Positions 1 to 6,320 of a DNA stretch of 17,598 nucleotides are shown piece after piece (within the stretch, counting starts at the first letter, position 1; each line of letters opens with the position of its first letter). Source of the stretch: Lachnospiraceae bacterium. GTDB lineage: Bacteria; Bacillota; Clostridia; Lachnospirales; Lachnospiraceae. The DNA lies in the NCBI GenBank assembly GCA_900757145.1, contig CAAEMT010000036.1, forward strand, positions 1 to 17,598, given 5' to 3'. The notes beneath the pieces are model-generated. The model did not search any database. It saw only the letters and a list, made by a program, of their open reading frames with translations, and was not told the origin of the DNA. Position numbers and translations under genes: made by a program.

Positions 1-96
1 AGTCACCTGCAACACCCTTGCCTTCGGCTATATCCTTCCCGCTACCGGGCGGATTTGGGACTTGCACCCTTAAGAAACGTGCGCCGCCAGGCACAC
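1..96 (-). mobile_element. 5' end of a group II intron (probably class C), cut by the window edge
   Basis: Read on the minus strand from base 96, the sequence begins GTGTGCC, which fits the GUGYG 5' consensus of group II introns. A short hairpin, the motif GGGTGCAAGTCCC and then GCAAGGGTGT followed by GGTGAC come next, in the order I know from domain I of bacterial class C introns. The start abuts the terminator stem-loop of the neighbouring gene, and class C introns characteristically insert just after such hairpins. The rest of the ribozyme and any reverse transcriptase ORF lie outside the window to the left. Assignment rests on motif recognition; a different structured RNA is the main alternative. 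Confidence 0.68.
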
Positions 97-141
97 TTAT
101 AAATGCCGGAATCTTCACATATGAGATTCCGGCATTTATAA
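97..141 (-). terminator. Terminator hairpin of the polysaccharide deacetylase gene; intron target site
   Basis: A perfect 18-bp inverted repeat (97-114 with 124-141, 9-nt loop) lies 3 bases after the stop codon of the minus-strand deacetylase gene. The GC-rich core is TGCCGGAATCT/AGATTCCGGCA, and on the minus strand it is followed by TTTATAA. The expected longer T run is interrupted because the putative group II intron starts at base 96. It most likely acts as an intrinsic terminator. Confidence 0.8.
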
Positions 142-144
142 TAA

Positions 145-1488
145 TCAAAACTTCCTATAAGTATTCCCCGCCTTAAGCTTCGTCTTTCCTTTATACTGCG
201 CAAGCTGTGATACTGTCACGAGCTGATACCCTCTTTTTTGCAGCGCAGGAATAATCGTTTCTGCCGCTACGACAGAAGAATAATGAATATCATGCATCAA
301 AATAATATCTCCATTCTGGACATGATTTAACACTTCACTTACTGTATGCTGCGGATTTCCTGTATTTGCCCAGTCTCTCGTATCGATCGACCAGTAAATA
401 GACGGAAGCCCGATCGCATTTAATACTCTCTGATTCCATGCTCCATCTCCGTACGGCAGGCGAAATACAGTGGGATTGTTGCCCGATGCCTTTTTAATGC
501 TGCCGCAGGAGCGTGAAACCTCCTGCCGGATTGCATAATCTGACATGATGGAGAATCTTCCGTGACTGTTTGAATGACTGCCGAGCTCACAGCCAAGAGC
601 TGCCATGCGTTTTACTGTGGATGGATAGTTCGGCACGCTCGTACCCACCATGAAAAAGGTCGCTTTTGCGTGATTTTTCTCCAGACAGTTAAGCAAGCGT
701 TCCGTATACGGTCCCGGTCCGTCATCGAAGGTCAGAGCTACCATCGGCTTTGACGGATCTGCCTCCAGTTTTACCTCTACCGTTGGATCATAGACTCCGT
801 TCTTTTTAAAGAAACAGCCCTTCCCGTCAATGTACCGCTCTCCCGTCACTCTCGCGCCCTTGTCATCGAGATAATACTTCTTATCTCCGAGTGTCAGCCA
901 GCCCTCTTTCTTCTTCCTGCCCTTTTTATTGACATAATAATGTTTCTTGTTTGTCTTTACCCAGCAGTCTTTCTTCATCTGGTGCGTATTACGATCAAAG
1001 AAATAACGGTGTTTCCCGATCGTAAGCCACCCCGACTGAACTGCCCCGGTCTTTTCTCCGAAATAATACTGCGCTCCGTCCACACTTTGCATACCGCGAT
1101 ACAGGACTCCATCTGGGCCGAAATAATACGTTTTTCCTTTTTTGGTGAACCATCCGGTCACAGCGCCCTTTTTCTTTCGCAGAAAATAAGTGTTTTCCCG
1201 ATACCTTACCCAGCCGTCTATCCGTTTTCCTTTTGCGCCAAGGTAATACACTTTTCCCTGATACGAGATCCACTGACGCTTAAGCTTCGTCCCATCATCT
1301 GTTCTAAAATAATGCGCTCCGCCTTTCTTTTCCCATATACCGGAAACTGCCGGAGCATTCATTACATTGATAAGCGCCGTATTCTTCGCCGTTGTCACCT
1401 TTTCCTCTGCCTGTGCCGGTATTCCCAAAATGCTCATCCAGACTACGGCACATACAAAGGCTAAGAGCATACTGCGGATTTTCTTCAT
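145..1488 (-). CDS. Secreted polysaccharide deacetylase with N-terminal cell-wall-binding repeats
   Basis: This 447-residue protein starts at the ATG at 1488, where AGGTG lies 6 bases upstream; an in-frame GTG 9 bases earlier overlaps that ribosome binding site. A signal peptide (about residues 1-28, ending AQA) is followed by a run of roughly twenty-residue aromatic/glycine repeats (about 50-235, pattern GW-x-YYF/YYL) that resemble choline-binding-type wall-binding repeats. The C-terminal NodB domain (about 250-430) carries all expected motifs: TFDDGP, HSNSH (metal-binding histidines), RLPYG, DTRDW and LMHDIH. The protein should remove acetyl groups from a cell-wall polysaccharide such as peptidoglycan or chitin-like glycan outside the cell; the substrate cannot be read from sequence. 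It is the second gene of an operon, 21 bases after the phosphoribosyltransferase-like gene, and is followed by a terminator. Confidence 0.93.
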   Translation of the reverse strand: MKKIRSMLLAFVCAVVWMSILGIPAQAEEKVTTAKNTALINVMNAPAVSGIWEKKGGAHYFRTDDGTKLKRQWISYQGKVYYLGAKGKRIDGWVRYRENTYFLRKKKGAVTGWFTKKGKTYYFGPDGVLYRGMQSVDGAQYYFGEKTGAVQSGWLTIGKHRYFFDRNTHQMKKDCWVKTNKKHYYVNKKGRKKKEGWLTLGDKKYYLDDKGARVTGERYIDGKGCFFKKNGVYDPTVEVKLEADPSKPMVALTFDDGPGPYTERLLNCLEKNHAKATFFMVGTSVPNYPSTVKRMAALGCELGSHSNSHGRFSIMSDYAIRQEVSRSCGSIKKASGNNPTVFRLPYGDGAWNQRVLNAIGLPSIYWSIDTRDWANTGNPQHTVSEVLNHVQNGDIILMHDIHYSSVVAAETIIPALQKRGYQLVTVSQLAQYKGKTKLKAGNTYRKF

Positions 1489-1509
1489 ATGTATCACCTG
1501 CCCTGTGCA

Positions 1510-2151
1510 TCACAGTCTGGAATATCCAAAGCTGTTTACAATTGCGTCTATCTTTTCGCCCCGTGCGCACATCGGACATTTAGAAGATTCAAATGTCTGA
1601 TAATTTTCAATATCTTCTGCGCTGAAAATATGATTTATCTCTACGCCCTCTACTTTATCACTTGCACTGAAAATTGCTGAAACACCGGAAATCATTCCGC
1701 CGTAATACTGGATACACTCCAGTGCCCGTGCAACAGTCCGTCCCGTTGTAGCTGAGGCAAGGAGGAGAAGACAGTGTTTACCCTCGATCATAAACTGCAT
1801 ATTGTCGCGGAAAATAAGCTGTCCGCCCGGATTCATCTCAGGAGTAACGATATACATCGTCTTGTGCTGGTTCAGCGACATAATGCCGGATGCTGTGAGC
1901 TCATCTGCAAGGTAGGCACCAATAACCTCACAGCCATCCATGCAGATGATCGTGTCTATGTACGTACTCGTCGTGTATTTACGGGCAAGTACAGAGGCGG
2001 CAGCGGCAGCCTCGCTCTTTCTTGATTTCATGATCGTCATATCCACATACGTATTGATATGGGAATGGTTCGTTACAAAATGCCCCGGTATCACTCGGAT
2101 AATCGCGTTTGGATTTACGCTTGAATGAATTTTGGTTGTTCTCATCTCCAT
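1510..2151 (-). CDS. Phosphoribosyltransferase-fold protein (annotated as orotate phosphoribosyltransferase-like in relatives)
   Basis: The start is the ATG at 2151, with GGAGG 7 bases upstream, giving 213 residues; an upstream in-frame ATG would lie in the promoter. The fold is suggested by a central strand-loop region with TIICMDGCEVIG (about 67-78) and the later LLLLASATTGRT (128-139), in the place of the PRPP-binding loop. Canonical enzymes have two acidic residues before the TTG loop; here they are replaced by ASA, so PRPP catalysis is doubtful. A C-terminal CPMC pair (192-195) may bind metal. I recall close homologues in Lachnospiraceae labelled phosphoribosyltransferase, but orotate specificity is not shown. 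No pyrimidine biosynthesis genes are nearby. It is the first gene of a two-gene unit with the secreted deacetylase. Confidence 0.8.
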   Translation of the reverse strand: MEMRTTKIHSSVNPNAIIRVIPGHFVTNHSHINTYVDMTIMKSRKSEAAAAASVLARKYTTSTYIDTIICMDGCEVIGAYLADELTASGIMSLNQHKTMYIVTPEMNPGGQLIFRDNMQFMIEGKHCLLLLASATTGRTVARALECIQYYGGMISGVSAIFSASDKVEGVEINHIFSAEDIENYQTFESSKCPMCARGEKIDAIVNSFGYSRL

Positions 2152-2188
2152 AAATACACCTCCATAAATTCGGTTAAATGATGGAATA

Positions 2189-2217
2189 ATTATATATAAG
2201 TTATTGATCTTTTTCAA
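2189..2217 (-). promoter_or_regulatory. Sigma-A promoter for the phosphoribosyltransferase-deacetylase operon
   Basis: On the minus strand TTGAAA (2212-2217) and a perfect TATAAT (2189-2194) are separated by exactly 17 bases. The predicted transcription start is near 2182, about 30 bases before the ATG at 2151. The rest of the intergenic stretch up to 2380 is AT-rich; I see only a weak 7-bp inverted repeat (2315-2321 with 2350-2356) there and no gene. Confidence 0.8.
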
Positions 2218-2380
2218 GTAATTTTCAGGAAATTTATACAAATCTTAAGTATTCACAATACTTTTTGTTATTTAATTAACAATTCATTTTTCTTTATTGC
2301 GTTTCTCCTCTTAGTTTTCTGCTATGAATAAGCAAATATTCCTACTAACAGAAAAAGCAGTGTGTTTAAACAAAAAACAT

Positions 2381-3076
2381 TTATGAAAATAATTCCAACG
2401 GACTTGACACAATACTGAGCCCTTTTTGCGCAATTTCTTCTGGAAGCTGCGGAAAGCTGCTGCTTACACGGATCAGGAACGCTTTGTTGTTGTACATCGT
2501 CACCTTTTCAAACGGCCAGCGCAGTATCTGAGGATATTTAAATCCTGCTCCCAGTTCCAGTATACACAGCCTGCGGTTCAGCGTGCAGGAAAGCCAGCTC
2601 TTATACTTCTCCCATTGCGGCAGATACCCCTGCTCCATATAACCGTCTGATTCTACCGTATGGAAACACAGCGGCTTTCCGCATTCCGGGCAGACTGCAA
2701 GACTTTCATCTTTCGAATCAATAACCTGTCCGCAGATTTCATGCGCCCTTACGATATGCTCTCCACACTGCATCTTCGCCATACTGCCGCATGGCGCAAC
2801 AATCAGATCCTCCTCCATATCCGAGCGGTAGATCAAGTCATCTGTATTGAGTGTCACCACAAAATACGGTCTGGCACCAATCAGTCCGCGAAGACTATTG
2901 TACGCCTGTATCACCTCATGATCCGCAGGGATTGTTTCATAATATCTGCTTCTTAGAAACGGGTTCTTTTTTTCTGCTTCCGAAAGTCGAGGAGAGAATT
3001 CTTCTCCTATTCCGATCAATATCATCTCTGCATCTTTGATACGTTCCAGTACTTCTTCTTTTATCCTTTGTTCCAT
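2381..3076 (-). CDS. SIR2-like (sirtuin-fold) protein with altered catalytic site
   Basis: The start is the ATG at 3076 with AGAGG about 8 bases upstream, giving 231 residues; the upstream gene stops 5 bases before. The Rossmann-type NAD-binding start reads ILIGIGEEFS (about 19-28), where sirtuins have GAGIS. TLNTDDLI (75-82) corresponds to the TQNID motif. APCGSMAKMQC (94-104) aligns with the ELHG...C segment, so the catalytic histidine position is occupied by cysteine 96. Cysteines 104, 115, 129, 132 and 137, including CPEC, could form a zinc site. LELGAGFKYPQILRWPFE matches the GTSL-x-V-xP region. It may bind NAD or ADP-ribose without classical deacylase activity. It is downstream of, and probably co-transcribed with, the FnIII-NlpC/P60 gene. 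Confidence 0.75.
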   Translation of the reverse strand: MEQRIKEEVLERIKDAEMILIGIGEEFSPRLSEAEKKNPFLRSRYYETIPADHEVIQAYNSLRGLIGARPYFVVTLNTDDLIYRSDMEEDLIVAPCGSMAKMQCGEHIVRAHEICGQVIDSKDESLAVCPECGKPLCFHTVESDGYMEQGYLPQWEKYKSWLSCTLNRRLCILELGAGFKYPQILRWPFEKVTMYNNKAFLIRVSSSFPQLPEEIAQKGLSIVSSPLELFS

Positions 3077-3081
3077 ATTCT

Positions 3082-4305
3082 TCACCTCTGCGCAAAGAGA
3101 TCCGCAAGTATCTCGTCCGCGCTTTTCTCTTTATAATTTTCCGGATCTGTCATCACTGCTCTTCCCGTAATATCCCAGCGCATCTGTGCATACTGTGTCA
3201 GGTAATTCCCGTCCTTCGCACAGTTTGGGTACTTTTCATACCAACGCGGGAAGTACGTTTTCATATACCGCTGCGCAAGAGCCACCGCCTGGCTGTCTGC
3301 TCTGCCGTTTCGCGCCGGCGTTCCCGCAAGCTGCACTCCCGGAGGACTTGCATGAAGGATCACAGCACTTCCGTCATCGCACTGCCCGACTGCCATCCAT
3401 ACATGTCCGCCGGAACTCATTATATCGCCCGCCTGATAATCACGAACGCTGCTTTTCGACCTGTACATTCCCCATCCGCGATTGGCAAACTCACGAGCCA
3501 TCTTCTGCGCAGGCATCACGTATCCTTCTTTTCCGCTCTTTTTATTCAGTACATTATAGATACACCATCCGATATACCCGGAACAGTCAAGCCCATCCTC
3601 GATCTGATACCGCGTATTCTGATAATTATAAGAAGCTGTCTGCTCTTTAAAAAACTGTTCCCACCGCGGACTGATGCCTATTGTGCGCGCCGCAGCCCCT
3701 GCTCCTGTATCTTCCTTATTCCAGCCTCCGCCCCATATATACATCGTCCTACCGACCGGCATCAGACCTGTCTGCAAAAGTTTCTTTAGAGTGGATGTCT
3801 GCGCTGTCTCTGATATTTTCACATGGATCACTTTGCTGTATTTTGTATATCTTATGCCGTCTTTGCTCTTTTTGAACCCGCGCACACGATAATAATATGA
3901 TTTGCCGCGCTTTAACTTGTGCAGCGTGATACTTTTTCCGGTTGTCGTTTTTTGAAGTCTCCTGTTTTTTCCGTTTTTATTTGTCCGATAGATCTGATAG
4001 CCTGTCAGCCCCGTATTCCTGCTCCATTTAAGCGTCACACTCGTTGCCTGCTTTTTCGCCTTTACGATCGGAGCATTCTTAGAAAACTTTATTTGGGATT
4101 TTTGCTGTCTCTGCTCCGAATAAGGGGCGGCAGATACGATCCCTGACGTCAAGAGCCACCCCGCAAGTAAAAACAGGCAGATGCGCATCCTTCTTCCTGC
4201 ATCACTTATACATGTTTGCTTAATTTTTTTATGCATTATGCTCTTATGCTTTATCCGCTCCACCCTTTTCCTTTCATGATTCATCGTTATATTCATTCCT
4301 TTCAT
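3082..4305 (-). CDS. Secreted FnIII-domain NlpC/P60-like cysteine peptidase
   Basis: The full ORF has 407 residues. A hydrophobic segment (about 41-60, ending VSAA) looks like a signal peptide or membrane anchor. A fibronectin type III-like domain follows (about 75-166, with the KW...YQIYR and YYYRVRGF patterns). The C-terminal domain has DGLDCSGY (Cys241), GGHVWMAVG (His301) and a later polar residue candidate at HAS (His318), the arrangement of NlpC/P60 enzymes, which cut peptidoglycan stem peptides. The start is uncertain. The ATG at 4305 has no well-spaced ribosome binding site and leaves a basic 39-residue extension before the signal peptide. The ATG at 4188 is preceded by AGGAAGAAGG and gives a conventional secreted protein of 368 residues. 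It stops 5 bases before the SIR2-like gene, so the two form an operon. Confidence 0.88.
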   Translation of the reverse strand: MKGMNITMNHERKRVERIKHKSIMHKKIKQTCISDAGRRMRICLFLLAGWLLTSGIVSAAPYSEQRQQKSQIKFSKNAPIVKAKKQATSVTLKWSRNTGLTGYQIYRTNKNGKNRRLQKTTTGKSITLHKLKRGKSYYYRVRGFKKSKDGIRYTKYSKVIHVKISETAQTSTLKKLLQTGLMPVGRTMYIWGGGWNKEDTGAGAAARTIGISPRWEQFFKEQTASYNYQNTRYQIEDGLDCSGYIGWCIYNVLNKKSGKEGYVMPAQKMAREFANRGWGMYRSKSSVRDYQAGDIMSSGGHVWMAVGQCDDGSAVILHASPPGVQLAGTPARNGRADSQAVALAQRYMKTYFPRWYEKYPNCAKDGNYLTQYAQMRWDITGRAVMTDPENYKEKSADEILADLFAQR

Positions 4306-4456
4306 TCTCTTCTAATTTTTGTACGTCCAATGTTTTCCGCACTTCTGACATCTTTCGTACTTTCTGAGTCTTCGGCTCTTTCTGTATGTCCGTCATCCTT
4401 CAGGCTTCCCGCTCCTGCCATACTCCAATATTTTTTATATGCAGTGTACTCTCTCC

Positions 4457-4485
4457 AGTATACTGTCACACAAAAGGGCTGTCAA
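4457..4485 (-). promoter_or_regulatory. Strong sigma-A promoter for the NlpC/P60-SIR2 operon
   Basis: On the minus strand a perfect TTGACA (4480-4485) and TATACT (4457-4462) are separated by 17 bases. Transcription would start near 4450, leaving a leader of about 145 nt to the first possible ATG or about 260 nt to the ATG at 4188. I see no known riboswitch in the leader, only a small GAGCC/GGCTC-type hairpin. It faces the promoter of the divergent deacetylase gene. Confidence 0.8.
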
Positions 4486-4542
4486 CACTGCCGGTGGGCT
4501 ATTTGGCGCTTTTCATTCTGTACCTTTCCTCCAAGAAACTGT

Positions 4543-4571
4543 TTGCTACTTTCTGTCTGTTATGGTAGACT
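4543..4571 (+). promoter_or_regulatory. Candidate sigma-A promoter for the membrane-anchored deacetylase
   Basis: TTGCTA (4543-4548) and TAGACT (4566-4571) are separated by 17 bases, and the predicted start is about 35 bases before the ATG at 4614. It is divergent from the promoter at 4457-4485, so the 308-bp region between the two genes holds both promoters and no gene. Confidence 0.6.
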
Positions 4572-4613
4572 GGACGTATCTTATTTTATAAATTCTATAA
4601 AGGGGAGCTGCAA

Positions 4614-6200
4614 ATGAACGAAAAAAATACGAATAGAAATACTTTTGACGAAATGGAAGAACAAAGGCGTGCCCGCAGACAGAAACGCAGGCGGCAGGTC
4701 GCCATGCAGCGCGCCGCTTTCTTTCTGGTCCTTGCCCTGATCATTGCCGGATCCGGATTCGCTGCTTTTACGATACTTCGCAAAAATTCCGGCAGCGATC
4801 AGCTTACGGCAAATAATAATTCTGCAAATACAGGCGGCAGTATTTCCGGCGGTTCCATAGACCAACCAGAGACAGAGCCTGCACCGATCCAGCCGCAGAC
4901 CGCTTTGCAAAGCGAAACAGCACAGACAGAATCACTCACAGAAAACGGCGGGGATTCTTCCGATGTCTCCGTTATCGAACAGGCGAAGCTCATGGCGGCA
5001 GGCTATGACTACGATGGCGCGATCGAGCTTTTACAGACAATGGCAGGCTATGACTCTGATCCTAAGATCACATCGCTGATCAGTGAATTTGAAGACACGA
5101 AGGCCTCCTGTGTCGCAGTCGATGTCAATACCGTACCACATATTTTTTATCACTCACTGATCAATGACACAGACCGCGCCTTTAATGTCTCTGTTCTCGG
5201 TCAGGGACAGGTAGACGGTATGAATGCGTGGATGACTACTGTGGAAGAATTTGACAAGATCACGCAGGCAATGTACGACAACGGATACGTCTTTGTGCGG
5301 CTGCGCGACCTCGTTGTAGAAACGACAGATGAAAACGGAAACGTCACCTTTGCCCCGAATACGAACCTGATGCTCCCGCCTGATAAGAAAGCAGTTGTCC
5401 TTTCAATCGATGACCTGAGCTACTATCATTCGTATGAGGCAGCCGGTTATCCGGAAAAACTCGTACTCGATGAAAATGGCGATGTTAAGTGCAAATATAT
5501 TTCTGCAGACGGCACAGAACATATCGGAGACTATGACGTAGTCCCGCGTCTCAACACGTTCCTTGAAGAGCATCCTGACGGAGCATACAAAGGCGCCCGC
5601 GGACTGATAGCTATGACAGGCTACAACGGTGTATTCGGCTACCGCACGGACTCTGATTACGAGACAAGACAAAATCTGATGGAAGATCAGCAAAAATGGC
5701 TCGATGAGCATCCCGACTTTGACCGCCAGAAAGAGATCGAGGAAGCGACCGTTATCGCAAACGCGATCAAGGAAAGCGGCTGGGAATTCGCAAGCCATAC
5801 ATGGGGACATCTAAGCGTTACGCACAAGACTGTCGATGAACTGCGCACAGATAATGAAAAATGGGTAAACAATGTTCAGAATATTGTCGGACCAGTCGAT
5901 ACGATCATCTTCGCGCACGGCAACGACATCGGCGACTGGCAGGATTACAGCAGCGACAATGAAAAATTCCAGTATTTCAAAAGCGCAGGCTACAATTTCT
6001 TCTGTAATGTAGACGGCTCCGTTCCATACTGGGTACAGATCCGCAGCAATTACGTGCGTCAGGGGCGAATCAACCTTGACGGCTATATGCTGTATCAGTC
6101 CAGTCAGGGCGCAACGACCGTCCTCGACAATATGTTTACCGCGTCACAGGTATTTGATTCCAGAAGACCGACTCCTGTCGTAGCGAACGGCGAGGGCTGA
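4614..6200 (+). CDS. Membrane-anchored polysaccharide deacetylase family protein
   Basis: The ATG at 4614 follows AAGGGGAG with 6 bases of spacing and gives 528 residues. The highly basic N-terminus (about 17-33) precedes one transmembrane helix (34-55), so the rest should be outside the cell. A low-complexity Ser/Thr/Gln/Glu linker (about 57-118) is followed by a short helical region and a NodB-like deacetylase domain from about 170. That domain has LSIDDLSYY (Asp266, Asp267) and ASHTWGH (His395, His399), the metal-binding set, and FAHGND near 433-438. A long insertion (about 285-375) separates the two metal motifs, as in a variant branch of the family. The glycan substrate is unknown. It is the second deacetylase in the window, unlike the repeat-bearing one in architecture. 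Confidence 0.9.
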   Translation: MNEKNTNRNTFDEMEEQRRARRQKRRRQVAMQRAAFFLVLALIIAGSGFAAFTILRKNSGSDQLTANNNSANTGGSISGGSIDQPETEPAPIQPQTALQSETAQTESLTENGGDSSDVSVIEQAKLMAAGYDYDGAIELLQTMAGYDSDPKITSLISEFEDTKASCVAVDVNTVPHIFYHSLINDTDRAFNVSVLGQGQVDGMNAWMTTVEEFDKITQAMYDNGYVFVRLRDLVVETTDENGNVTFAPNTNLMLPPDKKAVVLSIDDLSYYHSYEAAGYPEKLVLDENGDVKCKYISADGTEHIGDYDVVPRLNTFLEEHPDGAYKGARGLIAMTGYNGVFGYRTDSDYETRQNLMEDQQKWLDEHPDFDRQKEIEEATVIANAIKESGWEFASHTWGHLSVTHKTVDELRTDNEKWVNNVQNIVGPVDTIIFAHGNDIGDWQDYSSDNEKFQYFKSAGYNFFCNVDGSVPYWVQIRSNYVRQGRINLDGYMLYQSSQGATTVLDNMFTASQVFDSRRPTPVVANGEG

Positions 6201-6220
6201 TCCCGAATATATTGTTACTT

Positions 6221-6252
6221 GTGAATAAAAATAAAAACCTCCGGGCATTCTG
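6221..6252 (+). promoter_or_regulatory. Candidate forespore (sigma-G type) promoter of spoVAF
   Basis: GTGAATA (6221-6227) contains the GAATA expected at -35 for sigma-G, and CATTCTG (6246-6252) matches CATnMTA except at the last base, with the preferred 18-base spacer. SpoVAF homologues in Bacillus belong to the forespore sigma-G regulon, which supports the reading. The predicted start is near 6259. Confidence 0.55.
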
Positions 6253-6320
6253 TTCTTATCCGGTATGCGCGCATCTTAGACGCACATATCCGTATGGAAC
6301 CGAAACGGAGGTTTTATTTT
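6228..6320 (+). promoter_or_regulatory. Inverted repeat that pairs with the spoVAF ribosome binding site
   Basis: The left arm (6228-6243, ending ACCTCCG) and right arm (6306-6320, beginning CGGAGG) form 15 bp with a single bulged A. The right arm contains the GGAGG ribosome binding site and ends at the base before the ATG at 6321. The 62-nt interior can form a smaller hairpin (6264-6271 with 6281-6288, one mismatch). The left arm lies in the spacer of the candidate sigma-G promoter, so RNA started there lacks it, while read-through RNA from the upstream gene contains it. It could instead serve as a weak terminator of the upstream gene. Confidence 0.6.

Noticed and set aside
940..1464. Plus-strand reading frame of 174 codons opposite the deacetylase repeats
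   Set aside because: It has no ribosome binding site and lies fully antisense to a gene with clear domain motifs, so it is a shadow frame.
145..4305. A single defence or signalling system built on the SIR2-like protein
   Set aside because: The neighbours are a secreted peptidase, a phosphoribosyltransferase-like protein and a deacetylase in two separate transcripts. No defence partner such as an Argonaute, nuclease or HerA-type ATPase is present.
4306..4450. Riboswitch in the leader of the NlpC/P60 gene
   Set aside because: Only a small local hairpin is visible and no known aptamer core (such as cyclic di-GMP, SAM, TPP or lysine motifs) was recognised.
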